A stretch of 64,000 bases of DNA from assembly GCF_013415365.1 (NCBI RefSeq), contig NZ_JACBYB010000013.1, positions 57,022 to 121,021 of the forward strand. The letters run 5' to 3'. A program made the translations under genes and the position numbers. This DNA is from Gemella sp. GL1. GTDB taxonomy: Bacteria > Bacillota > Bacilli > Staphylococcales > Gemellaceae. The notes under the pieces are model-generated. The model was not told the DNA's origin, did not search any database, and saw only the letters and a program-made list of their open reading frames with translations. Shown here piece by piece: positions 19,053-28,081 of the stretch. Numbering within the stretch: the stretch's first letter is position 1; every line of letters starts with the position of its first letter.

Positions 19053-19562
19053 TTATTTGTAAAGCAAGTCATTATACTTTAACTTAATGGACCCTAAAAT
19101 GTTATAATACTGTGATTTGGAAACTCTTTCTATCTTGCTAATTTCCTTATAATTATAGCCTTTTTCTAGCAACTTTAAAAACTCATTTTCCTTAAAAGTC
19201 AGACTATCTTTTAGGGCATTTTTCACAAGAATTTTCTCTATATTATAATCTACATAAGAAATATTTTTATAATTTTCATCTATATTTATCGCTATATCTT
19301 TATTTTTAGAAACTCGTCTTAATTCATCTATAATCTTTCTTTTCATGGTAGTAAAGGCAAAAGCAGGAAAATCTTTCTCACTTATATCTCCCGCATCTAA
19401 AATTAAGAATGATTGCAAAAAACCCTCTAAGGCATGTGAATAAAAATGGTTGTAATTGTTTTCTTTAATATTAGATTTATAAACTGCCAATTTAATCTTA
19501 TCTTGGTACTTTAAAAAATATTCTTCGAATTTTTCTTCTTGTTCTGGTCTTAATTTGTACAT
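19053..19562 (-). CDS. Sigma-70 family RNA polymerase sigma factor (SigH/ComX-like), 169 aa
   Basis: Short alternative sigma factor. Region 2 is visible around AFAFTTMKRKIIDELRRVSK (about 77-96, -10 recognition/core binding) and region 4 around FLKLLEKGYNYKEISKIERV then SKSQYYNILGSIK (helix-turn-helix, about 128-160). Length and layout resemble SigH of staphylococci and ComX of streptococci, which switch on competence genes; this match is by pattern only. It precedes the membrane-anchored Ser/Thr-rich protein. Confidence 0.75.
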   Translation of the reverse strand: MYKLRPEQEEKFEEYFLKYQDKIKLAVYKSNIKENNYNHFYSHALEGFLQSFLILDAGDISEKDFPAFAFTTMKRKIIDELRRVSKNKDIAINIDENYKNISYVDYNIEKILVKNALKDSLTFKENEFLKLLEKGYNYKEISKIERVSKSQYYNILGSIKLKYNDLLYK

Positions 19563-19677
19563 ATATAGTCCTCTTAATTATTTTTTATCAATATTATATA
19601 AATAAAATTAACTAGACTCAATAAGATAGACTAAACATTATACTTTACAACTATTTTACCCATTATCTTACATAAAA

Positions 19678-19703
19678 AATAAGCTAGGATGTCCTAGCTT
19701 ATT
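19678..19703. terminator. Terminator of the M23 peptidase gene
   Basis: Perfect 12-bp arms AATAAGCTAGGA / TCCTAGCTTATT around a TG loop, followed by T-rich sequence on the minus strand. Confidence 0.85.
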
Positions 19704-19707
19704 TTAA

Positions 19708-21657
19708 TTATCTTGTTTTCTTAGCTGTAGTAGTTGTTGTTGCTACTGCTGCTTTTCTTGTTGCTGCAGTTGTCGTTGTCGCTGCTGCTTTTCTTGTTGC
19801 TGGTGCTACTGCCCCTCCTACAGCATTATTTGATCCAGTCATAGTTGCATTTGATAGATATTTCATTGGATCTTTGTGAGTATCCCACCATTGTTCTGTT
19901 GTTGAGTGCATGAAGTGTAAGTGAATACCTGTTGATTGACCAGTTGTACCGATCGTACCAATTTTTTGTCCTGCTTTTACTTGTTGACCTTGCTTAACAG
20001 TGATTGAATTGTTAGCTAAGTGCCAGTAAGAAGTATAAGAGTTGTTAGAGTGCTTAATTGTTACATATTGAGCACCATCATACCAAGTTCCTGCTCCTGA
20101 TACTACCCCTGCTTCTGTTGAAAGGATAGATTCTTTAGAATTACTTGTTACAAAATCAACTCCGTTGTGGATATCCGTAAGACCAAGTGAAGAAATGTTT
20201 CTTATTTTTCCATATGGAGAAGTAATTTTGTAGTTAGAGTTTGCAAACGGCATTACTTTTGTAGCTGTTGTTGTAGCTACTGCCGCTTTTGTCGTTGCTG
20301 GAGCTGCTTGTGTCGTTACAGCTGCTACTGGTGCTTTTGTTGTTGCCGGAGCTGCTTGTGTTGTTACAACTGGTGCTTTTGTTGTTGCTGGAGCTGCTTG
20401 TGTCGTTACAGCTGCTACTGGTGCTTTTGTTGTTGCCGGAGCTGCTTGTGTTGTTACAACTGGTGCTTTTGTTGTTGCCGGAGCTGCTTGTGTTGTTACA
20501 ACTGGTGCTTTTGTTGTCGCTGGCGTTGCCTTTGTTGTTACAACTGCTACTGGTGCTTTTGTTGTTGCCGGAGCTGCTTGCGTTGTTACAGCTGCTACTG
20601 GTACTTTTGTTGTCGCCGGAGCTGCTTGTGTTGTTACAGCTGGTGCTTTTGTTGTCGCTGGAGCTGCTTGTGTCGTTACAACTGGTGCTTTTGTTGTCGC
20701 CGGAGCTGCTTGTGTTGTTACAACTGGTGCTTTTGTTGTCGCTGGAGCCGCTTGTGTCGTTACAACTGGTGCTTTTGTTGTCGCCGGAGCTGCTTGTGTT
20801 GTTACAGCTGGTGCTTTTGTTGTTGCTGGTGCTGCCTTCGTTGTTACAACTGCTACTGGTGCTTTTGTTGTCACCGGAGCTGCTTGCGTTGTTACAACTG
20901 GAGTTGGCGCTACTGTCGCTGAAACTTCTGATCCTTTTTCTTGCATTAATGAAGTAGCATTAACAAGAACTACAGGTGCTACTTGCGCTAATGTAAGTTC
21001 TTCTGTTGGAGTTACTGTTGGGTAGTCAGTTGCTACTTCTTTAACTGGTGCTAATGGAGCTCCTACCGGATTATTTTCTGCTGCTTTCTCTTCTACTAAT
21101 TGTGTTTGAGTTTTAACAGGAGCTGTTAGTGCTCTTGAACTTACTTCTGAAGTTGAATTTGAAGATACAGCTTGAACACTTACTTTAGATGCTTCTACAT
21201 TATAAGAAACTGTTGTTGTAATTTTTAATCCCTCTACTAATACTTCAGTAGTTAATGTTTCTCTTGCTTCATCTGTCCCTGCAATTAATTTTGCATCAGT
21301 TTTAGCTGGGTTAACTACTCTATTAGATGTAGAGTTTTGTGATGTTTGATTTTTAGGTAAAACTAATTCAAATTTAACACTTTCTCCAGCTTTAATTTTA
21401 TCATGTTTAAATTTCTTTTCTTGATCTCCTAATTTTACTGTTAGGTTTAAATTTTCAACATCTGTTGCTGCTGTTAGAACTAGATAATTTTTGTTGTTTT
21501 CGCTAGTAATCTTAGTTGCGATGTTTTTATTTCTATTATTTGTTTCAAATACTTGTTTATTTTCTTCTGCTTTTGCGATATCTACTACTGATACATGCCC
21601 TAAAAATAGAGAGGATAGTAGTACTCCGCTTGTTAATCTCAATGTTGTCTTTTTCAT
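19708..21657 (-). CDS. Secreted M23 (LytM-type) peptidase with mucin-like Ala/Pro/Thr repeats, 649 aa
   Basis: A Sec signal peptide (MKKTTLRLTSGVLLSSLFLG..AKA) leads to ~200 residues of unfamiliar sequence, then about 200 residues of repeats of the type VTTQAAPATTKAP (13-15 residues each, at 20289-20900 in DNA). The C-terminal M23 zinc endopeptidase domain has the HxxxD-type segment DIHNGVDFVTSN and the GIHLHFMHS motif. A Lys/Arg/Thr tail follows. It should cut peptidoglycan cross-bridges outside the cell; the repeats may span the wall. I prefer the ATG at 21657 (ATGAGGA about 12 bases upstream) over one six codons earlier. No LPXTG or wall-binding repeats are seen. Confidence 0.88.
   Translation of the reverse strand: MKKTTLRLTSGVLLSSLFLGHVSVVDIAKAEENKQVFETNNRNKNIATKITSENNKNYLVLTAATDVENLNLTVKLGDQEKKFKHDKIKAGESVKFELVLPKNQTSQNSTSNRVVNPAKTDAKLIAGTDEARETLTTEVLVEGLKITTTVSYNVEASKVSVQAVSSNSTSEVSSRALTAPVKTQTQLVEEKAAENNPVGAPLAPVKEVATDYPTVTPTEELTLAQVAPVVLVNATSLMQEKGSEVSATVAPTPVVTTQAAPVTTKAPVAVVTTKAAPATTKAPAVTTQAAPATTKAPVVTTQAAPATTKAPVVTTQAAPATTKAPVVTTQAAPATTKAPAVTTQAAPATTKVPVAAVTTQAAPATTKAPVAVVTTKATPATTKAPVVTTQAAPATTKAPVVTTQAAPATTKAPVAAVTTQAAPATTKAPVVTTQAAPATTKAPVAAVTTQAAPATTKAAVATTTATKVMPFANSNYKITSPYGKIRNISSLGLTDIHNGVDFVTSNSKESILSTEAGVVSGAGTWYDGAQYVTIKHSNNSYTSYWHLANNSITVKQGQQVKAGQKIGTIGTTGQSTGIHLHFMHSTTEQWWDTHKDPMKYLSNATMTGSNNAVGGAVAPATRKAAATTTTAATRKAAVATTTTTAKKTR
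20289..20900 (-). repeat. 39/45-bp tandem repeats coding for VTTQAAPATTKAP units
   Basis: About 15 near-identical units within the M23 peptidase gene, alternating 13-residue and 15-residue (extra VA or AA) forms. Codon differences between units show partial homogenisation. Long reverse-strand frames here are shadows of this repeat. Confidence 0.9.
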
Positions 21658-21932
21658 ATTAATTTCAATCCTCATTTCTGATTTTTTACTTTTTTCAATT
21701 TAAATATCAAACTATAGTTATAATTCTATACCATAAATCTACGACATTCAATACTTGTAACAATTTTGACATACTAGCTTAATAGTTGTGACTTATTGGT
21801 TTTTTTAAGGCAATTATTTGTAACAAATTCAGTGTTTTACTAGTTTCTTCTATAGTAATATTCCTGCATTCATACTACTTTCTTTAAATGTAACTTTATT
21901 TCAATTATTATCTTTATTATCTATAAAACAAT

Positions 21933-21956
21933 AAAAAGCACCCTAGGGTGCTTTTT
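21933..21956. terminator. Orphan perfect-palindrome terminator
   Basis: AAAAAGCACCC-TA-GGGTGCTTTTT, a textbook bidirectional terminator, but both neighbouring annotated genes start, rather than end, here. It implies a small RNA on either strand or an attenuator ahead of the 22-codon frame. Confidence 0.7.
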
Positions 21957-21973
21957 ATAGAAAAGGAAAGTTT

Positions 21974-22042
21974 ATGAAGAATATAACTACATTTAGTAGT
22001 TACATATACTATTATGTACTACTTGGTTTAAATTTACTTTAA
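21974..22042 (+). CDS. Possible small peptide gene, 22 aa
   Basis: AAAGGAAAG followed after about 3-6 bases by ATG opens a 22-codon frame starting MKNITTFSSYIYYYVLLGLN and ending in TAA. The peptide is hydrophobic with four consecutive Tyr/Ile positions. It lies directly after the orphan terminator and 147 bases before tmcAL. It could be a leader or small membrane peptide; chance is a real alternative. Confidence 0.3.
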   Translation: MKNITTFSSYIYYYVLLGLNLL

Positions 22043-22188
22043 ATTGAATGGGAAAATTTAAATTTTTTTATTTATTAGCCTATATAAATTCTTTTCTATA
22101 ATTAATACTTCAATTACTACCTTACTAATTTGTAGTATTATCCTTTTTCAGTTATAATTATAAGATATTATTTTATAGGAGTTATTTT

Positions 22189-23307
22189 ATGAGAATAGGA
22201 CTTATAGCAGAATTCAATCCCCTACACTTGGGTCATGAGTATTTAATAAAACAAGCTAGGGATCTAATAGAAAAAAATGCCTCTGGGGAACTTATTTGTG
22301 TTATGAGCGAATTTTTTACTCAAAGGGGGGAGGTAGCTATAGTAAATCCCTACTCTCGGGCAAAGGCTGCTGTTATGGCTGGTTGTGATTTAGTTTTAGC
22401 CTTACCTTATAGGGCATCTCTTGCTTATAGTGATGATTTTGCTAAATATTCCTTGGAGATATTAATAAAATCTGATATTACTCATCTTATTTTTGGAACT
22501 GACTATCCTATAGAAAGTTTTGATAAGATTTATCATAATGAGCTATCCAAACAAGATCAAATAAGATGCTTACTTAAAAAGGGCCTTTCCTATCCTAAAA
22601 TTATGCAAGAAGTCTTGGAAATCCCTGATAATTCTCCTAATTTTATACTTGCCTATTCTTACTATAAAATTATTAGGGAAAAAGCAGCTCACATTAAAAT
22701 CATATCAATTGCTAGAGAGGGGCAGAAACTAAATAATGATAAATTAGAAGAAACTAAATTTTTATCAGCTACTTCTATTAGAAATAATATTAATAGTGAT
22801 TTTGTTTATAAGTATATGTCGAAATTTATGAAGAGTGAAATTAAAAATCATAAAATTCTTAATGAAGAAATGTTTTTCACTTCAATTAAATATCAAATTC
22901 TAGCTATGGGGCCTGACAATATAAAAAATATCTACGATATTAGAGAAGGTCTAGAAAATAGAATCTACAAGGCTGCCCTAAAAGCTAAGTCATATTCTGA
23001 ACTTATAGATTTCATCTCAAGTAAGAGATATTCTAGAAAGAGAATTGCGAGAATTTTAATACATATTTTAACAAATTCTTCTTATGAAGATATGCACAGG
23101 GAAATTAATCATGTAAAGATATTAGCCGTTAAAAAAGATAAAACTAGCCTTATTAGACAAATAAATAGGAGTCAAAAAATTACTCTACACCAAAAGTTAA
23201 AGCAAAATAATGAAAATTTCTTCATTCAAGATATTAAGGCTGCTAGAATCTATCAGTTGCTATCTAATGATAAAGATATATTTAAAAATAGAATTGAAAT
23301 TTTATAG
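22189..23307 (+). CDS. tmcAL: tRNA(Met) cytidine acetate ligase TmcAL, 372 aa
   Basis: Makes N4-acetylcytidine at the wobble base of elongator tRNA-Met using acetate and ATP. The N-terminal nucleotidyltransferase-like fold starts MRIGLIAEFNPLHLGHEYLI, with the HxGH motif at HLGH, and continues with MSEFFTQRGEVAIVNPYSRA, diagnostic of the YlbM/TmcAL family. Length is normal. AGGAG precedes the ATG. It is followed 10 bases later by the RNase H gene, so the two form an operon. Confidence 0.93.
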   Translation: MRIGLIAEFNPLHLGHEYLIKQARDLIEKNASGELICVMSEFFTQRGEVAIVNPYSRAKAAVMAGCDLVLALPYRASLAYSDDFAKYSLEILIKSDITHLIFGTDYPIESFDKIYHNELSKQDQIRCLLKKGLSYPKIMQEVLEIPDNSPNFILAYSYYKIIREKAAHIKIISIAREGQKLNNDKLEETKFLSATSIRNNINSDFVYKYMSKFMKSEIKNHKILNEEMFFTSIKYQILAMGPDNIKNIYDIREGLENRIYKAALKAKSYSELIDFISSKRYSRKRIARILIHILTNSSYEDMHREINHVKILAVKKDKTSLIRQINRSQKITLHQKLKQNNENFFIQDIKAARIYQLLSNDKDIFKNRIEIL

Positions 23308-23317
23308 GAGATAAATT

Positions 23318-23986
23318 ATGGCAAATAAATTTTATGCAGTAAGAGTTGGAAGACAGCCAGGAATCTATGGTACTTGGTCTGAATGCGAGGCACAAGTTAA
23401 AGCTTTTAAAGGTGCCGTATATAAATCATTTAAAACACAAGTTGAGGCACTAAACTTCCTTGCAGGTCAGGACAATCCCGGTTCATCAACTAGAAATCAA
23501 AGTACTGAGAAAAAATCAACTACTTTTAACCCATCTAATCCCCATGAAGAATTAGATGGTAAAGTTTTCGCATATGTCGACGGATCTTTTGATGCAAATT
23601 CTTTTGTATTTGGGTCTGGACTTGTTATCGTTAATGGAAACGAGATAATAAAACATAAATTCGCCTCTGCTAATCCTGAGTTATCCAATTTTAGAAATGT
23701 TGCAGGAGAACTTGAGGCAACTAAATTTGTAATTACTTATGCTATTAATCAAGGGCTTGAAGATATTTATATTTATCATGATTATGAAGGAATTTCTGCT
23801 TGGCCTTTAGGACGTTGGCAAGCTAAACTTGATTATACTAAAGAGTATGCAAGATTAGTTAATCTTGCTGCTCAAAAGGTTAGAATTCACTTTATGAAAG
23901 TAGCTGCCCATTCTGGAATTGAACTAAATGAAGAAGCTGATAAATTAGCAAAAGAGGCAATTATTGATTTTAAAAATAAAAGATAG
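23318..23986 (+). CDS. Ribonuclease H with N-terminal viroplasmin domain, 222 aa
   Basis: Degrades RNA in RNA:DNA hybrids. Residues 3-45 are the hybrid-binding caulimovirus viroplasmin-like domain (FYAVRVGRQPGIYGTWSECE). Residues ~85-220 are the RNase H fold, with acidic residues in AYVDGSFD, in GELEATKFV and in YHDYEGISAW, and HSGIELNEEADKLAKEA at the end. This is the type 1 RNase H layout common in low-GC Firmicutes. A GGAG site precedes the ATG. Confidence 0.9.
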   Translation: MANKFYAVRVGRQPGIYGTWSECEAQVKAFKGAVYKSFKTQVEALNFLAGQDNPGSSTRNQSTEKKSTTFNPSNPHEELDGKVFAYVDGSFDANSFVFGSGLVIVNGNEIIKHKFASANPELSNFRNVAGELEATKFVITYAINQGLEDIYIYHDYEGISAWPLGRWQAKLDYTKEYARLVNLAAQKVRIHFMKVAAHSGIELNEEADKLAKEAIIDFKNKR

Positions 23987-24004
23987 TCTTAAAGACTATC
24001 TTTT
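23978..24004 (+). terminator. Terminator of tmcAL-rnh operon
   Basis: AAAAGATAGTC / GACTATCTTTT arms around TTAAA, then TTATTTTTATT. It overlaps the RNase H stop codon. Confidence 0.85.
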
Positions 24005-24030
24005 ATTTTTATTCCCATTTTATCCATAAA

Positions 24031-24059
24031 AAAAGACTAGAGAAATTCTCTAGTCTTTT
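24031..24059. terminator. Terminator of the surface protein gene
   Basis: AAAAGACTAGAG / CTCTAGTCTTTT with a 5-base loop, facing the leftward adhesin gene. Confidence 0.85.
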
Positions 24060-24068
24060 AATTTTGGA

Positions 24069-27000
24069 TTAGTCTTCTTTACGACGACGTTTTCCTACTA
24101 ATAATCCTGCTGCTGCAAGTACTGCTGCTAATCCTGCTGGTAGAGCAGAGTTAGTTTCAGTTGTAGCTGAAGTCTTAGGTAAGTCTTTAGCTCCTGCTTT
24201 CACTCCTGCTGCTGGTTTTCCTGGTTTAGCTGGTTTAACAGCTGGTTTTCCTGGTTTAGCTGGTTTGTCAGCTGGTTTTCCTGGTTTAGCTGGTTTTCCT
24301 GGTTTAGCTGGTTTGTCAGCTGGTTTTCCTGGTTTAGCTGGTTTATCAGCTGGTTTTCCTGGTTTGTCTTTACCTGGATCTTTTGGAGTTTCCGGTGTTG
24401 GAGTTGGTTTTGTAACTTCTTTGTAGATGTAAGTAACAGTTGTTGTTCCATTTCCTACTTTTCCGTTTTCTTTGTCTCCATCTTTAACTTTTACAAGCTC
24501 ATATGTTTTACCATCTTTTTCAATTGTTTTTGGCTTGTTGTCAGTTGTGTCATACTCTGTTCCTACTTTAGATTTTGGAGTGTCTTCAACTGGATCTTTA
24601 ATTACATTTCCTTGCTCGTCAACGTAGTGTACGATTACGTTTCCTTCTTTAGCTACTGGTACATATGGTACTGGTGTATCTTTTGTTGGATCGTTTGGAT
24701 CTGTAATTGTTGGTGGAATGTATCCTTTTGTTGGATCGTTTGGATCAACTGGTTTCAACGGCTCATTAGTTCCTGGTACTTTTGGCTCATATCCTGGTAC
24801 GTATGGAAGTGGTGGGTTGTCAGTTGGATCTTCTGGTGTTTCGTCATACGGTACTGGTGTTGGATCCTCTGGTCTGTTTGGATTTTCTGGATCTTCAATG
24901 TACGGTATGTATTTACCTGGATCTTTTGGAGTTTCCGGTGTTGGAGTTGGTTTTGTAACTTCTTTGTAGATGTAAGTAACTTCTGTTGTTCCTTCTACTA
25001 CTTTTCCGTTTTCTTTGTCTCCATCTTTAACTTTTACAAGCTCGTATGTTTTACCATCTTTTTCAATTGTTTTTGGCTTGTTGTCAGTTGTGTCATACTC
25101 TGTTCCTACTTTAGATTTTGGAGTGTCTTCAACTGGATCTTTAATTACATTTCCTTGCTCGTCAACGTAGTGTACGATTACGTTTCCTTCTTTAGCTACT
25201 GGTACATATGGTACTGGTGTATCTTTTGTTGGATCGTTTGGATCTGTAATTGTTGGTGGAATGTATCCTTTTGTTGGATCGTTTGGATCAACTGGTTTCA
25301 ACGGCTCATTAGTTCCTGGTACTTTTGGCTCATATCCTGGTACGTATGGAAGTGGTGGGTTGTCAGTTGGATCTTCTGGTGTTTCGTCATACGGTACTGG
25401 TGTTGGATCCTCTGGTCTGTTTGGATTTTCTGGATCTTCAATGTACGGTATGTATTTACCTGGATCTTTTGGAGTTTCCGGTGTTGGAGTTGGTTTTGTA
25501 ACTTCTTTGTAGATGTAAGTAACTTCTGTTGTTCCTTCTACTACTTTTCCGTTTTCTTTGTCTCCGTCTTTAACTTTTACAAGCTCGTATGTTTTACCAT
25601 CTTTTTCAATTGTTTGTGGCTTGTTGTCAGTTGTGTCGTACTCTGTTCCTTCTTTAGATTTTGGAGTATCTTCAACTTGATCTTTAATTACATTTCCTTG
25701 TTCGTCAACATAGTTTACTACTACGTTTCCTTCTTTAACTTTACGGTAAACATAAGTAACTTCCTTAACAGTATCACGTTCAACTTCACCTGTAGTTGCT
25801 GCCGAAGTTGTTAAATGGTTATTACTATCAACTTTTCCAACTGGGTAGTCTCCTGCTGGAGAAAGTTCATAAACACTTCCGTCTTCTGTTACAATACGTT
25901 CTGGCTTGTTGTCTTCATCAGTGTTATAAGCCGTACCTGTCGCAGATTTAGGTGTATCCACTACTTTAGCTTTAAGCTCTTTTCCATTTTCATCAACATA
26001 GCTAACCACTACTTCCCCTTGTGGTAAATAGTAGTAAATAACATTGTCACTTAAGATGAAGTCGAAAGATGTATCTATAGTACGGTGAAAATCATAAATT
26101 GCAGTTCCAGGAATTCCATCTTTTTCAAGTATTTGTGATGTATATAATTTGTCGTAATCTTCTGAACTTGGTTTTGTCCCGTCAGCTTTCTCTGTTGCAA
26201 AACGTGACTGAATGAATTCTACTTTACCAGCTCTACCAGCAATTTCACGTTCCTTACTTAATTCTGCAGAAATATTTTCATGAAGAGTATATTTGTCAAG
26301 ATTTTTCCAAAATTCTTTAGCACTAGGTAGTTCTGCCGGAACACGCCCTTCTTCTGTTTTAGAGCTTGGATCAAAGTTTGATGCTTCTTTTGCATATGTG
26401 AAGTATCGCTCTACCTTAACAGAGTTTCCATCTTCACTAAGAGTAAGTCTACGATAACCTGTTCCACGTGCATCTACAGATTTTAAATACATAACATTTC
26501 CTTCAATTTCTCGAGCAGATGTAGACACAGTACCGTTTTTATTAATAGGTTCTAAAACAAGTTCATATCCTGCAATATCTAAAGGTTGAGTCGTATATTC
26601 TGTTATATTAGTCCAACCATACTGAACATAGTCAGGGTGGATTTCTTCTTCTGTTCCTTGTACACGGTAACTAGTTACTTGACTATCCCAAGTAGTTCTA
26701 CGGAAAGGAACAGATATAGCATTTTCAGTCGCAGTTTTTGTCGAATTACCTGCTATTGGGAAAAATGTTCCTTGATCTTGATCTCCATTAAGCTTTTGTA
26801 ACGTATAGCGTTCAACACCATTTTTAGCCTTCTTAACCTCTACCTGTGCAAAATCATCTAATGCAACTACTTCTGTAGCATTACTAGGAAGAGACGCTAA
26901 ATCATATTCAACTTTGCTGATAACAGATCCTTTATCAGTTGTAGTTATGAATATTTTTTGTGGAGTACCCGTACCATCAACATCATCTTTAGAAACAGCG

Positions 27001-28007
27001 AAAGTATATTGTCTTCCTTCATGTTTAGCTGTCGTAGTATCTTGTGGTCTAACAACGAAAACTTCTGTAGTTTGGTGAGTTGGATCTGGATCTATATAAG
27101 GGTTTTCTCCCTCTTTTACTGGAAGTGTTGTTGTAGTTGAGTATCCATCTCTTGGCGCTGCTTCTGCTTCTGTTGCTTTACGGAATGATCCTAGGGAAGT
27201 ACCCAAGCTTTGGTAATTTTTGTTTCTCATCAATGCTCTTATTTGCGCTTGTGATAAGCTCTCATATAAAGCAGCCGTCATCTCGAAACCTGCAAAATCG
27301 CTAGCCGCTAGAGCTGCAATTTCAGCTGGAGTAAGATTTTTCATTACATATGCTGACAAGAATACAAATTTTCCATTTGCAGGTTTTGTTTCTGAAACAG
27401 GCTCCTCTTCAACTGTGTGTTCTACAACTACACTTGCTTTTGGCTCAATTGAAGTTGCTTCTGTTGTTTTTGCAGTTGGAGTTGTAAAAACTGCTTGACT
27501 AGTTTCTACACTTGCTTTTTCTGCTTTTACTTCAGCTTTTGGAGCTTGTGTCTTTGTTTCTGCTTTAGCTTTTTCTGCTTCTACTAATGCAGCTACTTCC
27601 TTAGCTTCTGTTGTAGCTGGTGCTTCTGTTGTTTTTGCAGCTTCTGTTGTAGCTGGTGCTGCTGTTGTTTTTGCAGCTTCTGTTGTAGCTGGTGCTTCTG
27701 TTGTTTTTGCAGCTTCTGTCGTAGCTGGCGCTGCTGTTGTAGCTGGTGCTGCTGTTGTAGCTGGTGCTGCTGTTGTAGCTGGTGCTGCTGTCGTTACTTG
27801 ACTTGCAGCTGGTGCTGTAATAACTGCCGCTACTTTTTCTGCTGCCGTTGCAGGGGCTGGTGCCACTGTTGTTACAGGTGCTTGTACGGCTTCTTCAGCT
27901 TGAGCTGATGCTCCAGCAAAGAAGACACCGATTAGAGCTGAGGCAACCCCGAAAGAATATTTCTTAATGGTGAAACGTTGCTTGGTTTCATTGTGTTTAT
28001 TAAACAT
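24069..28007 (-). CDS. YSIRK-type, LPXTG-anchored repeat surface protein (adhesin), 1312 aa
   Basis: Wall-anchored surface protein. A YSIRK-like signal (KKYSFGVASALIGVFF, about 15-30) directs secretion. It is followed by Thr/Ala/Glu-rich low complexity (AAPATTEAAKTTEAP type, about 45-190), a unique region (about 200-660), then MucBP-like beta repeats: one divergent (VVVSYVDENGKELKAKVVDT) and three of the form GNVVVNYVDEQGNVIKD. These are separated by two nearly identical Pro/Asp-rich linkers. A PAKPGKPADK stretch spans the wall. The sorting signal LPKTS (about 1276) is followed by a hydrophobic segment and KRRRKED. The sorting motif has Ser in place of Gly. Likely host mucin or matrix binding, by family. 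Confidence 0.92.
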   Translation of the reverse strand: MFNKHNETKQRFTIKKYSFGVASALIGVFFAGASAQAEEAVQAPVTTVAPAPATAAEKVAAVITAPAASQVTTAAPATTAAPATTAAPATTAAPATTEAAKTTEAPATTEAAKTTAAPATTEAAKTTEAPATTEAKEVAALVEAEKAKAETKTQAPKAEVKAEKASVETSQAVFTTPTAKTTEATSIEPKASVVVEHTVEEEPVSETKPANGKFVFLSAYVMKNLTPAEIAALAASDFAGFEMTAALYESLSQAQIRALMRNKNYQSLGTSLGSFRKATEAEAAPRDGYSTTTTLPVKEGENPYIDPDPTHQTTEVFVVRPQDTTTAKHEGRQYTFAVSKDDVDGTGTPQKIFITTTDKGSVISKVEYDLASLPSNATEVVALDDFAQVEVKKAKNGVERYTLQKLNGDQDQGTFFPIAGNSTKTATENAISVPFRRTTWDSQVTSYRVQGTEEEIHPDYVQYGWTNITEYTTQPLDIAGYELVLEPINKNGTVSTSAREIEGNVMYLKSVDARGTGYRRLTLSEDGNSVKVERYFTYAKEASNFDPSSKTEEGRVPAELPSAKEFWKNLDKYTLHENISAELSKEREIAGRAGKVEFIQSRFATEKADGTKPSSEDYDKLYTSQILEKDGIPGTAIYDFHRTIDTSFDFILSDNVIYYYLPQGEVVVSYVDENGKELKAKVVDTPKSATGTAYNTDEDNKPERIVTEDGSVYELSPAGDYPVGKVDSNNHLTTSAATTGEVERDTVKEVTYVYRKVKEGNVVVNYVDEQGNVIKDQVEDTPKSKEGTEYDTTDNKPQTIEKDGKTYELVKVKDGDKENGKVVEGTTEVTYIYKEVTKPTPTPETPKDPGKYIPYIEDPENPNRPEDPTPVPYDETPEDPTDNPPLPYVPGYEPKVPGTNEPLKPVDPNDPTKGYIPPTITDPNDPTKDTPVPYVPVAKEGNVIVHYVDEQGNVIKDPVEDTPKSKVGTEYDTTDNKPKTIEKDGKTYELVKVKDGDKENGKVVEGTTEVTYIYKEVTKPTPTPETPKDPGKYIPYIEDPENPNRPEDPTPVPYDETPEDPTDNPPLPYVPGYEPKVPGTNEPLKPVDPNDPTKGYIPPTITDPNDPTKDTPVPYVPVAKEGNVIVHYVDEQGNVIKDPVEDTPKSKVGTEYDTTDNKPKTIEKDGKTYELVKVKDGDKENGKVGNGTTTVTYIYKEVTKPTPTPETPKDPGKDKPGKPADKPAKPGKPADKPAKPGKPAKPGKPADKPAKPGKPAVKPAKPGKPAAGVKAGAKDLPKTSATTETNSALPAGLAAVLAAAGLLVGKRRRKED
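24373..25735 (-). repeat. 543-bp long tandem repeat, two full copies plus partial third
   Basis: Two almost identical 543-bp units (about 24373-24915 and 24916-25458), each coding for one MucBP-like domain and one Pro/Asp-rich linker, followed by a diverged third domain to about 25735. Near identity implies recent duplication or ongoing recombination, so copy number is likely to vary among strains and be hard to assemble. Confidence 0.9.
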
Positions 28008-28081
28008 TCTAATTTGTCCTTTCTTTATTTACTAAAATAATTGTCTATCTTATTTGTCTAAACATATATGATAGTATTGTA

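Larger units (their letters stand above)
21658..22188. other. 530-base intergenic region between divergent genes
   Basis: AT-rich. It holds a perfect 24-bp palindromic terminator (21933-21956) not downstream of any annotated gene, a possible 22-codon frame (21974-22042) and the promoters of the flanking divergent genes. A minus-strand TATAGA with a TTGAAT 15 bases upstream (about 21727-21755) could serve the M23 gene. Confidence 0.5.

Noticed and set aside
20289..20957. Long reverse-direction frame of Leu/Val-rich repeats over the M23 peptidase gene
   Set aside because: Shadow of the 39/45-bp coding repeats on the opposite strand; no ribosome site and implausible composition.
24612..25814. 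400-codon Trp/Cys/Phe-rich frame opposite the adhesin gene
   Set aside because: Shadow of the 543-bp repeat; composition is the complement of Pro/Asp/Thr codons, not a protein.
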